A stretch of DNA of 64,000 nucleotides from Bacteroidaceae bacterium (GTDB lineage: Bacteria; Bacteroidota; Bacteroidia; Bacteroidales; Bacteroidaceae), in contig JAFTNZ010000018.1 in the NCBI GenBank assembly GCA_017451645.1, positions 62,001 to 126,000 of the forward strand. Reading direction: 5' to 3'. Every line of letters begins with the position of its first letter. Position 1 is the stretch's first letter. Under the pieces are notes generated by a model that made no database searches, was not told where the DNA came from, and worked only from the letters and a program-made list of their open reading frames with translations. The position numbers were made by a program, and so were the translations under genes. Positions 41,972 to 49,682 of the stretch are shown piece after piece.

Positions 41972-44014
41972 TCAATTCCGATAAGGCAGGTTTGCATATT
42001 CTTTGCTATAACGAAGCATCTGCTCGGCATAACCTTCTGTATAATCGATTGTCACGTCAATGATATTTCCTTCTGCATCTGCTACTGCCTTATATACAGG
42101 ATTGATAAATCCCTTATATGGAGCCAGATTCAGTTTCTTGTAACGCTCCAACACTTCTGCATGAAGTTCTGGATCAATTTTTACAGCATATTTCTCTACT
42201 ATTTCACGAGCTGCAACAAAATCTCCCTCCGACTTGATGCGCTGAATTTCAGCCAACAACTGTCCGAAAAGCTCACGCAATTTCTGATAGTCATTCACCT
42301 GCACATAGGTTTTTCCTTCCTTCTTGACGAATTCTACAACGTTATCTGCAGCTCCCTTTTCCATCACCCAACGAGCTATAAGGGCACGATTACGCATGTG
42401 GGCTTCTTCAATATTGCTTCCAAGTTCAATACGGACTAATTGGGTCATCAGGCCATTCATCATGTAACTGTAATACTGGGCCTTATAAGCCTCCTTATTG
42501 GGTGTCAGCCCCAATTCCACGAGTTTGTCATCGGCCAAATAGTAAAGTCCGAAGAGATCGGCACGCGCTTCCTCAATAGTAGATCCGTAAGCTTTCAGCG
42601 TATCCGGATCCACACCGGGCAAAAGTTTGCCAGAGCCATGTCCAAGACATTCGTGAAGGTCGGTATGCAGATTATCTGTAAGATCTCCATAAGTTTCCAT
42701 CCAACCTATTTCTGTAGGAGAGATAACAAACTCTTGTGCGAATCCATTGCCACGGGCAGCCTTACTATAAGCGTCTGTCAAATTGCCTATTGTCACTGAT
42801 TTCGACCCATGCACACTACGAATCCAATTAGAGTTGGGCAGGTTGATGCCAATAGCTGTTGAAGGATAGAGATCGCCTCCAAGGATAGCTGCTGTAATGA
42901 CTTTAGCACTGACCCCCTTCACCATTTCCTTCTTGAAACGCCCATCTACAGGTGAATGATCCTCAAACCATTGCGCATTACGACTGATTGTCTCTGTGCG
43001 TTTCGTTGCATCCAAATCCTTGAAATTGACAATGGATTCCCAACTGGCTTTCATACCAAGCGGATCGCCATAACTTTCGGTAAAGCAATTGACAAAATCT
43101 ACACGTGAATCCAAATCCTTCACCCAAGTGATAGCGTATTCATCAAACGTCTTCAGGTCTCCATCCTTATAGAATTGAATCAATTTTTCTATTACGGCTT
43201 TCTGTTGGTCATTCTCAGCAACCGCCATAGCCTTCTCCAACCATCCCACAATCTTTTCGATGGCAGGTGAATAAAGGCCACCTATTTTCCACACTTTTTC
43301 TTGAATACATCCATTCTCTTTCACCAAACGGCTATTCATGCCATACATTACGGGGTGGGGGTCGTTTATATCTTTCATCTTAAGATAGAAATCTTCCGCT
43401 TCTTGCTGGGTCACTCCATCATAATAATTACATGCTGATGTCAGAATCAAATCCTCTCCATCTGCCTGATTGACCCGCTTGGGCATTACCGCAGGATCAA
43501 AAATTACAGGAAAGACTTCATCACATAATTGATCAACGGTCTGTCCATCTGCCAAAGGCAATTTTTCCACCCCAACACCATGCAGTGCACTGCGGAAGAA
43601 TTCTTCGGTAAAGCCTGGTACAAACTTTTCACAACCGTAATGGTGATGAATGCCATTTGAGAACCACACCCGCTTGAGGTAGGTCACCATATTCACAAAA
43701 TTGGAATCCGTCTTATCACCTTGATAATCGGTATAAACAATCTCCAACATCTTACGTATGGTCAGGTTGTACTTGCCATTCTGATCAAAAAGTATATCAC
43801 GCCCTTCCAAAGCAGCCTCAGACAAGTAGTAAACCAACTCTTTCTGTTTCAGTGAAAGATCTTCAAATCCATGCACTCTATAACGGAGCATCTGCAAATC
43901 TGCAAAATGCTCGTCAGCATAGTTGAATTCATCTGCAACCGGTGTTGTGTTCTGGTTGTTGCACGCTGTCAGCATCGTAGCCATCATAGTCAATTGAATG
44001 ATTTTATTTTTCAT
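41972..44014 (-). CDS. M49-family dipeptidyl peptidase (DPP III-like), lipoprotein
   Basis: The ATG at 44014 starts a signal with lipobox MLTACNN, giving 680 residues; the longer start at 44041 would weaken the signal. The zinc motif of M49 is seen as HECLGHGSGKL, and the second glutamate motif as EEARADLFGLYYL. The enzyme removes dipeptides from the N-terminus of peptides in the periplasm or at the outer membrane. Bacterial members are often mislabelled as dihydrofolate reductase. It is a single-gene transcript between hairpins. Confidence 0.92.
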   Translation of the reverse strand: MKNKIIQLTMMATMLTACNNQNTTPVADEFNYADEHFADLQMLRYRVHGFEDLSLKQKELVYYLSEAALEGRDILFDQNGKYNLTIRKMLEIVYTDYQGDKTDSNFVNMVTYLKRVWFSNGIHHHYGCEKFVPGFTEEFFRSALHGVGVEKLPLADGQTVDQLCDEVFPVIFDPAVMPKRVNQADGEDLILTSACNYYDGVTQQEAEDFYLKMKDINDPHPVMYGMNSRLVKENGCIQEKVWKIGGLYSPAIEKIVGWLEKAMAVAENDQQKAVIEKLIQFYKDGDLKTFDEYAITWVKDLDSRVDFVNCFTESYGDPLGMKASWESIVNFKDLDATKRTETISRNAQWFEDHSPVDGRFKKEMVKGVSAKVITAAILGGDLYPSTAIGINLPNSNWIRSVHGSKSVTIGNLTDAYSKAARGNGFAQEFVISPTEIGWMETYGDLTDNLHTDLHECLGHGSGKLLPGVDPDTLKAYGSTIEEARADLFGLYYLADDKLVELGLTPNKEAYKAQYYSYMMNGLMTQLVRIELGSNIEEAHMRNRALIARWVMEKGAADNVVEFVKKEGKTYVQVNDYQKLRELFGQLLAEIQRIKSEGDFVAAREIVEKYAVKIDPELHAEVLERYKKLNLAPYKGFINPVYKAVADAEGNIIDVTIDYTEGYAEQMLRYSKEYANLPYRN

Positions 44015-44046
44015 ATTCTGTCTTGTAAAATTCGTAAACAAAGAAG

Positions 44047-44086
44047 AGAGGGAATTATCGCACCCTAATGCGGCAATTCCCCCTCT
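44047..44086 (-). terminator. probable terminator of the AraC-type gene
   Basis: An imperfect stem (AGAGGGAATTATCGCA with TGCGGCAATTCCCCCTCT) around the loop CCCTAA, followed on the minus strand by T-rich sequence. It lies 26 bp after the stop at 44112. Confidence 0.6.
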
Positions 44087-44111
44087 CCCTCCTTATTTGT
44101 CCAATCTATAC

Positions 44112-44648
44112 TTATTTTTTAGCTGCACACTTTTTTGCTTTCTTCACCGGACATTTGGAAGCCTTTTTTCCTGCACTCTTTTTTTCCTTCTCTTCCACAT
44201 GTTTCTTTCTGTAGCTGTTGGGAGTCTCCCCCATGTTCTTGTAGAAAGCAGCGTAAAACGATTGACGGTTGGCAAAGCCTACCATGGCGCTAATTTCTTC
44301 AATATTCTTGTCCTCATACCGTCTGTCTGTCAGCAAATGAGCGGCATCCTTCACCCGATATTCATTCAACAAGCAAGAATAATTCATGCCAAATCGAGAA
44401 TTGACTACGGCAGAAAGGTAACGAGTATTCGTATTCAATTCTTTAGCTAAATCTTTTGCTGAGTAATCGGGATCCTTATATTTTTTCTGGACAACAATAA
44501 TATTCAGAATTTTATCATACAGTTCATCAGCCAATTCTGCTCTAATCAACGAACGATAAGCGGCCTCCTTAGGTTTCCTTTCCCGGATGTTATAAGGTCT
44601 TCTTACTTTTGTTTTAACTTCCTCTTGTTTATTTTCCAACTCACTCAT
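44112..44648 (-). CDS. AraC-type HTH protein with Lys/Ala-rich tail
   Basis: A 178-residue protein. Residues about 50-150 form an AraC-type double HTH (YSAKDLAKELNTNTRYLSAVVNSRFG and IEEISAMVGFANRQSFYAAFYKNMGETPNSYRK). There is no ligand-binding domain before it, only a basic 45-residue N-terminal arm. The last ~25 residues are mostly Lys, Ala and Cys (KKASKCPVKKAKKCAAKK), like histone-type tails. It probably binds DNA as a small regulator or nucleoid protein; targets are unknown. Confidence 0.85.
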   Translation of the reverse strand: MSELENKQEEVKTKVRRPYNIRERKPKEAAYRSLIRAELADELYDKILNIIVVQKKYKDPDYSAKDLAKELNTNTRYLSAVVNSRFGMNYSCLLNEYRVKDAAHLLTDRRYEDKNIEEISAMVGFANRQSFYAAFYKNMGETPNSYRKKHVEEKEKKSAGKKASKCPVKKAKKCAAKK

Positions 44649-44696
44649 ATTACACAGTTTTTTTGATGCTGTTAGTTATACTATGTTTTAGCGATA

Positions 44697-44727
44697 CAAA
44701 TATATAGCTTTTTTTCTTCCTTCACAA
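44697..44727 (-). promoter_or_regulatory. promoter of the AraC-type gene
   Basis: On the minus strand TTG (44727-44725), 20 bp, TATATTTG (44704-44697): full Bacteroides consensus, 48 bp before the ATG. Confidence 0.75.
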
Positions 44728-44845
44728 ACAAAATGCTAAAAAAAGCAACCGAATTCACAAAAAAGTAAGAAAAAACGTTTGCATTTGATAGAAAATTTCA
44801 ATATTTCCCCTCCAAATGTATTTTTCAAGTCAGATTCCAAATAAA

Positions 44846-44889
44846 AATTTGTCCCCACCGACCTGTCAAGGAATCGGTGGGGACAAATT
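44846..44889 (-). terminator. intrinsic terminator of the sigma-54 activator/lptE/secG operon
   Basis: A perfect 16-bp stem: AATTTGTCCCCACCGA (44846-44861) with TCGGTGGGGACAAATT (44874-44889), 12-nt loop, then T-rich sequence on the minus strand. It lies 41 bp after the secG stop. Confidence 0.88.
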
Positions 44890-44930
44890 CCCCTTTCAGA
44901 CGAAAGAAACACCTGTGATTTCTTCCACAA

Positions 44931-45287
44931 TTATTCCTGCACTTCTGTAGCAGGAGTTTCTGCTGATGATTCTGCAGGAGCATCAAATCCCGGAGCCGTC
45001 AAAGGATTGACCACATTTTCCTGCTGTGCCTCATTCTCAAACACAGACTGAGCTCCCATAGTGGCATGAGGCAACACATAGGCTGTAGCCACACTCAACA
45101 CAACCAGCACGGCTGCACACCCCCAAGTGAACTTCTCCAGAAAGTCTGTAGTCTTGCGCACTCCCATAATTTGGTTAGAAGAAGCGAATGATGAGGCCAA
45201 CCCACCACCTTTGGAATTCTGGACCATTACAACACCGCACAACAGAATGGCAGTCAATACAATCAATACAATCAAAATTACGTACAT
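44931..45287 (-). CDS. secG: preprotein translocase subunit SecG
   Basis: A 118-residue protein with two membrane helices (VILIVLIVLTAILLCGVVMVQ and WGCAAVLVVLSVATAYVLP) joined by the conserved SecG loop NSKGGGLASSFASSNQIMGVRKTTDFLEKFTW. It assists the SecYEG channel. The C-terminal tail is an unusual Glu/Ala/Thr-rich extension, common in Bacteroides. It is the last gene before the terminator. Confidence 0.94.
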   Translation of the reverse strand: MYVILIVLIVLTAILLCGVVMVQNSKGGGLASSFASSNQIMGVRKTTDFLEKFTWGCAAVLVVLSVATAYVLPHATMGAQSVFENEAQQENVVNPLTAPGFDAPAESSAETPATEVQE

Positions 45288-45316
45288 CTCTTTTTGTTTA
45301 TTTTATTTTATTACTA

Positions 45317-46090
45317 TTATTCCGTTGAATTCTTTATTATTTTTTCCAAAAAACGAATTTGGTCTGCAAAGTAAGCATTTTTTTTTGGATATTTCAAACT
45401 TAATCGCCTAATAATTTCAAGAGCCTTGGCATATCGATGCTGTTTTATGTAAATTTTAGCCAAAGTTTCCGTAAAATAGCTCTCATCATCTTCTATTGGG
45501 GACAAGTCCTCCGTTTGTTCTGCAACTTCTGCATCCTTTGTCGAGTCTTTAGAAAGGGGTCCTCTATTGTCTGTATTTTTTATAAATTCATCTATCAATT
45601 CTTGTCCCGTCATCTGAGTTCCTTCCTCTTCCGTTTCTCCTTGCTCTTCATTATGGAAATCTTCTTCTCGCAACATATAAGAGGCATAGTCCGCACTGAG
45701 TACACCATTATCCAATGGAGAAAACTCTCCCCCCCCCTCGTTTTCCGATGCTGGAAGAGCATTCAAGAATGCATCAATCAACACTTGGGTACGATCCGCT
45801 CCTTCCTCCTTTGCATCCTGAATCTTCTTTTTTTTCAATACGGGCTTCAGCGTATAATAATCACCCTCAATTAGTCGGAATAACACTCTGCGGTCGGACA
45901 CATAGAAAGCCGCCCGACGAAGTTCTTCACCAAAGCTTTGGTCGTGATTGAGATACAGAGCCCTTAAATAGAGCAAACGAGCAACATGATAATAAGGATG
46001 GGCAGCTATCAATTCGCGCAATTCATGCAATACCAAGTTATCCGTCAGTTTTTCAGGATGAGCTATCAGTTCGGAAATATTCTGCATCAT
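45317..46090 (-). CDS. TPR-containing hypothetical protein
   Basis: A 257-residue protein without signal peptide. The N-terminal ~95 residues are helical (LRELIAAHPYYHVARLLYLRALYLNHDQSF), and the C-terminal ~50 residues look like TPR helices (SYFTETLAKIYIKQHRYAKALEIIRRLSLKYPKKNAYFADQIRFLEKII); an acidic linker joins them. It probably scaffolds another protein. A nine-G run (45729-45737) lies inside the linker. It sits between lptE and secG in the same operon, with 6 bp to lptE. Confidence 0.82.
   Translation of the reverse strand: MMQNISELIAHPEKLTDNLVLHELRELIAAHPYYHVARLLYLRALYLNHDQSFGEELRRAAFYVSDRRVLFRLIEGDYYTLKPVLKKKKIQDAKEEGADRTQVLIDAFLNALPASENEGGGEFSPLDNGVLSADYASYMLREEDFHNEEQGETEEEGTQMTGQELIDEFIKNTDNRGPLSKDSTKDAEVAEQTEDLSPIEDDESYFTETLAKIYIKQHRYAKALEIIRRLSLKYPKKNAYFADQIRFLEKIIKNSTE
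45729..45737. repeat. nine-base G:C homopolymer in the TPR gene
   Basis: Nine C on + (nine G on the coding strand), encoding Gly codons in the acidic linker. Such runs are prone to length change; a one-base change would frameshift the protein. Confidence 0.8.
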
Positions 46091-46096
46091 AGGCTT

Positions 46097-46624
46097 TTAC
46101 CAATTAGCAACAGTGGCATTGAATATCTGTTCTGTAATCTCATCAATCATCTGCGTCACCAACTCTTCCTGCACAGCAGTCAACTGCTGGGTAGCATCAT
46201 ATTCGCACGTGGCTGAAAAAGTACGCTCAAAATCTTCTGCATGATTGGTATTGTTGGTAAATCGGACATTTACCACCATCTTCAGTTCCACCACTGACGA
46301 ATATCCTTCTGCAGAAATCGATTTATTGTATTGGTCATAAGCGACAATTTCACCAGAAAGCGACAAATCCCCCCCCCGCTTGACTTGTTGCAAACGGGTC
46401 TGTTGCACAAAAATGTCCTGCAGTTCTGTATTGAACATGGAAGCCATCGGCCCCCATACATAAGAAGCCCGATTGGCAAAATCTTCTATAGTAATAGTCT
46501 TTACTTTATCATAATTGATAGACGAAGCATTGAACTTGTACGAAATACTACAAGCTGTCATCAACACACACATCACCATCAGTAGGGCGGTTCCCCTACA
46601 ATACCCTCTTCTATTCCAATCCAT
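46097..46624 (-). CDS. lptE: LptE-family LPS-assembly lipoprotein
   Basis: The ATG at 46624 (MDWNRRGYCRGTALLMVM) gives 175 residues with lipobox MTACS. The mature part follows the Bacteroidetes LptE pattern: SISYKFNASSINYDKVKTITIEDFANRA, then a strand-helix body ending in a helix (EELVTQMIDEITEQIFN). LptE plugs LptD and helps place LPS in the outer membrane. It overlaps the sigma-54 activator gene by 14 bp. A nine-G run (46369-46377) lies in its middle. Confidence 0.88.
   Translation of the reverse strand: MDWNRRGYCRGTALLMVMCVLMTACSISYKFNASSINYDKVKTITIEDFANRASYVWGPMASMFNTELQDIFVQQTRLQQVKRGGDLSLSGEIVAYDQYNKSISAEGYSSVVELKMVVNVRFTNNTNHAEDFERTFSATCEYDATQQLTAVQEELVTQMIDEITEQIFNATVANW
46369..46377. 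repeat. nine-base G:C homopolymer in lptE
   Basis: Nine C on + (nine G on the coding strand), covering Arg-Gly-Gly-Asp codons. It is the second such run within about 640 bp. Confidence 0.8.
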
Positions 46625-47885
46625 ATTCTTTAATTTTCCGGTAAAGGGTGCGCTCTGAAATATGCAAATCTTTAGCAGCCGACTTACGTTTGCCATGATG
46701 TTTTTCCAAAGCTTTTCTTATCATATCACGCTCCAAATCATTGAGAGACAACGACTCTTCCACATATTCTTCCGTATCCTGAATATCTGAATCTGTATCT
46801 ACAACTTTGGGTTGTACTGTAGCCGTTTTATGAATATTGATTGTAGCCGGCACGGCACTATCCTGCGGAGACAACACAGGATAGTGCACAGTCTGTTCCT
46901 CTGCAATATAAGGAGTATGCTGTGGGGCTGCAGACTGTTGCTCCAAATTAGAATGTACCAATTTCTTCAGTTCTGTCACATCCCGGCGCAAATCAAACAG
47001 TATCTGATAAAGGATTTCACGTTCACTTTCAAAAGTTTTGCCAGATGAAGCATTACCACCACTCCGTACCAATGCCGGCATCTGCGACATTATCTGCTCG
47101 GGGATATATGCCTGTAAGATTTCAGGGGTTATCTCACGGTTACGCTCAATAATGGAGATTTGTTCCGTCACATTTTTCAACTGCCGCACATTCCCTGGCC
47201 AAGGATAGCTTTTCAGATTTTGCTGTGCGGCTTCTGTCAACTGGATAGCTGGCATACGATAAGTTTCCGCAAAATCATTAGCAAACTTCCGAAAGAGTAA
47301 CACGATGTCCTCTCCCCGCTCGCGCAGAGGCGGAATGGTAATAGGCACCGTATTGAGACGATAAAACAAGTCTTCTCTAAAACGCCCTTCTGCAATAGCC
47401 TCCATCAAGTTGACATTAGTGGCTGCTACGATACGCACATCTGTCTTTTCCACTTTCGATGATCCTACACGAATATACTCTCCACTTTCCAGCACACGTA
47501 GCAACCGGGCTTGGGTCGCCAAAGGAAGTTCACCTACCTCATCCAAAAATATCGTACCCCCATTGGCTTCACCAAAATAACCAAGCCGTTCACCCACAGC
47601 ACCGGTAAAAGCTCCTTTTTCATGACCAAAAAGTTCGGAATCGATTGTCCCTTCAGGAATTGCGCCACAATTCACAGCAATATATTTCCGACTGTGTTTC
47701 CGACGACTGTATTCATGAATGATTTTCGGAAATGTCTCCTTCCCCACCCCACTCTCTCCCGTTATAAGAACAGAAAGATCAGTAGGGGCAACCTGTATGG
47801 CTATATCAATGGCTCGATTCAGTCCCTCAGCATTACCAATGACACCAAATCTTAATTTTATTTGCTGTATTTCGGATGTTATCAT
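46611..47885 (-). CDS. sigma-54-dependent activator without N-terminal sensor domain
   Basis: A 424-residue enhancer-binding protein. The AAA+ domain begins almost at the N-terminus: Walker A ITGESGVGKE (about 41-50), the sigma-54 contact loop GAFTGA (91-96), Walker B GGTIFLDEVGELP, and the R-finger region FREDLFYRLNTVPI. A ~110-residue linker leads to a Fis-type HTH at the C-terminus (HHGKRKSAAKDLHISERTLYRKI). It has no receiver, GAF or PAS domain. It heads an operon with lptE, a TPR protein and secG, and probably responds through protein level or a partner. Confidence 0.93.
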   Translation of the reverse strand: MITSEIQQIKLRFGVIGNAEGLNRAIDIAIQVAPTDLSVLITGESGVGKETFPKIIHEYSRRKHSRKYIAVNCGAIPEGTIDSELFGHEKGAFTGAVGERLGYFGEANGGTIFLDEVGELPLATQARLLRVLESGEYIRVGSSKVEKTDVRIVAATNVNLMEAIAEGRFREDLFYRLNTVPITIPPLRERGEDIVLLFRKFANDFAETYRMPAIQLTEAAQQNLKSYPWPGNVRQLKNVTEQISIIERNREITPEILQAYIPEQIMSQMPALVRSGGNASSGKTFESEREILYQILFDLRRDVTELKKLVHSNLEQQSAAPQHTPYIAEEQTVHYPVLSPQDSAVPATINIHKTATVQPKVVDTDSDIQDTEEYVEESLSLNDLERDMIRKALEKHHGKRKSAAKDLHISERTLYRKIKEYGLE

Positions 47886-48224
47886 ATTTATCCCTAATTA
47901 ATGACTGACAAAATTACACTTTTTATTGCAATCGGCAAGCTATATTGGCAGTTTTTTTTTGTTTTTAAACAAATACCGCTCATTAGTGGAATTAAACAAG
48001 CCCAATAAACGGAAGCTGTACATTCAGGAGCTGTCAAGCAATTGCACTCCATTGCCCAACTAATATATACTTACTTTGCCAACGGAGTATATATTACTTT
48101 GCCTATGCAGTGCCTTTTCTGGGTTTCCGTAGAGACATCTTGACATTTTTCTTATCACACTGGCGTATAAATCAAAAATTATGTCTAAATTTGCAGACAG
48201 ATAAAACCCAAGAATAAGACCTCT
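47886..48224. other. intergenic region between sigma-54 activator and nfo
   Basis: 339 bp without a credible gene. It contains two copies of TTACTTTGCC (48071-48080 and 48094-48103) in a perfect 10-bp inverted repeat (AATATATACT 48062-48071 with AGTATATATT 48086-48095), and the nfo -7 element. The rest is AT-rich sequence. Confidence 0.6.
48186..48193 (+). promoter_or_regulatory. -7 element of nfo
   Basis: TAAATTTG, 31 bp upstream of the ATG at 48225; no clear -33 TTG. Confidence 0.5.
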
Positions 48225-49058
48225 ATGAATAAATATATCGGAGCACATGTCAGTGCATCGGGGGGTGTTGAAAATGCCCCAACTCATGCACACAACATCG
48301 GGGCAAATGCTTTTGCCCTCTTCACAAAGAACCAACGCCAATGGGCCAGTCCTCCATTGACGGACAAGAGCATAAACCTATTCAAAGAGCGATGTGCCGA
48401 ATATGGATTCCTATCGGAACATATCCTGCCACACGACAGTTACCTTATCAATTTAGGACACCCCGAGGAAGAGGGACTGATAAAATCTCGAACAGCGTTC
48501 CTTGATGAAATGCAACGATGTGAACAATTAGGGCTGAAAATGCTCAATTTCCATCCAGGTAGCCACCTCAACAAAGAAACACCCGAAGAGTGCCTCAACC
48601 GTATAGCAGAAAGCATCAATCAAGCACTCGCGCGCACTCAAGGAGTGACAGCCGTCATTGAAAACACAGCCGGTCAAGGAAGCAATATGGGACACCGTTT
48701 CGAACATCTACGCTACATCATTGACCACGTTGAGGACAAAAGTCGCGTAGGAGTATGCATAGACACTTGCCACACCTTTACTGCCGGATACGACTTGAGC
48801 AACCACTACGAAGAAGTTTGGACTGAATTTGACCAGATTGTCGGATGGAACTATTTGAGGGCAGTCCACCTCAACGATAGCAAAAAGCCCCTGGCCAGTC
48901 GTGTCGATCGGCATGAAAGCATAGGCAAGGGTCTTATCAGCTTTGAGTTCTTCCGACAACTCATGTCTGATTCTCGTTTCGACAATATACCCATCATTTT
49001 GGAAACCCCAGACGAAACGCTATGGGCCCAAGAAATTGCCACACTAAGAAAACTATAA
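48225..49058 (+). CDS. nfo: endonuclease IV (AP endonuclease)
   Basis: A 277-residue TIM-barrel enzyme that cuts DNA at abasic sites. The metal-ligand motifs are visible: [15 protein letters not shown] at the start, [64 protein letters not shown], and [10 protein letters not shown]. Three zinc ions are expected. Single-gene transcript. Confidence 0.96.
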   Translation: MNKYIGAHVSASGGVENAPTHAHNIGANAFALFTKNQRQWASPPLTDKSINLFKERCAEYGFLSEHILPHDSYLINLGHPEEEGLIKSRTAFLDEMQRCEQLGLKMLNFHPGSHLNKETPEECLNRIAESINQALARTQGVTAVIENTAGQGSNMGHRFEHLRYIIDHVEDKSRVGVCIDTCHTFTAGYDLSNHYEEVWTEFDQIVGWNYLRAVHLNDSKKPLASRVDRHESIGKGLISFEFFRQLMSDSRFDNIPIILETPDETLWAQEIATLRKL

Positions 49059-49113
49059 TTCCCAAATCCGTGGATGAATGACCTGCCAAGAAAAGAAAAA
49101 CCGGAGTTTTTTT

Positions 49114-49143
49114 TTGTTCTCCATGCGATTTATACTATCTTTG
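49114..49143 (+). promoter_or_regulatory. promoter of the HIT-family gene
   Basis: TTG (49114-49116), 19 bp, TATCTTTG (49136-49143): full Bacteroides consensus, 56 bp before the ATG at 49200. Confidence 0.75.
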
Positions 49144-49199
49144 CTTCGCGAAGGTAGGAAAATCCTATCCGTACACCTTATTAATATATAGAAAAAAAA

Positions 49200-49625
49200 A
49201 TGAAAAGTGACCCAAAAGAATGTCTCTATTGTACCAATAATGAGACACTGCACAACCTGATGATTGAGATTGCCCATCTGAGTGTATCACGTGTTTTCCT
49301 TTTCAAGGAGCAGACTTACCATGGGCGTTGCCTTGTAGCTTACGACGGACATGTGAACGATCTCTTTGAGCTGACCGACGAAGAGCGTAATGCATTCATG
49401 GCAGATGTAGTACGCGTGACCCGTGCTATGGATAAAGTGTTCCACCCGGAAAAAATTAATTATGGAGCTTACAGCGACAAACTTTCACACCTACATTTCC
49501 ACCTGGCTCCCAAGTATGTAGATGGCCCTGACTACGGAGGAACATTCCAAATGAATCCCGGCAAAGTCTATCTTACAGAAAAGGAATATGAGCAAATGAT
49601 TGAAGCCATCAAGAAAGAATTATAA
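49200..49625 (+). CDS. HIT-family nucleotide-binding protein
   Basis: A 141-residue cytoplasmic protein with a Cys-x2-Cys (ECLYCTNNETLH) near the start and the histidine triad HLHFHLAPK near the end. HIT proteins are nucleotidyl hydrolases or transferases acting on AMP-linked substrates. The gene has its own promoter and a terminator that precedes the next gene by 16 bp. Confidence 0.92.
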   Translation: MKSDPKECLYCTNNETLHNLMIEIAHLSVSRVFLFKEQTYHGRCLVAYDGHVNDLFELTDEERNAFMADVVRVTRAMDKVFHPEKINYGAYSDKLSHLHFHLAPKYVDGPDYGGTFQMNPGKVYLTEKEYEQMIEAIKKEL

Positions 49626-49630
49626 ACATT

Positions 49631-49666
49631 CCCGCCCCGCTCCATACACAAAGGAACGGAGGCGGG
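49631..49666 (+). terminator. intrinsic terminator of the HIT-family gene
   Basis: CCCGCCCCGCTCC pairs with GGAACGGAGGCGGG around an A-rich loop; CTTTCCTTG follows. It ends 16 bp before the next ATG, so read-through from the HIT gene must be low, or is regulated here. Confidence 0.7.
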
Positions 49667-49682
49667 CTTTCCTTGTTATCAC

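Noticed and set aside
48060-48341. A 93-residue minus-strand frame across the nfo start
   Set aside because: It overlaps the nfo promoter and coding start and has no family similarity I can see.
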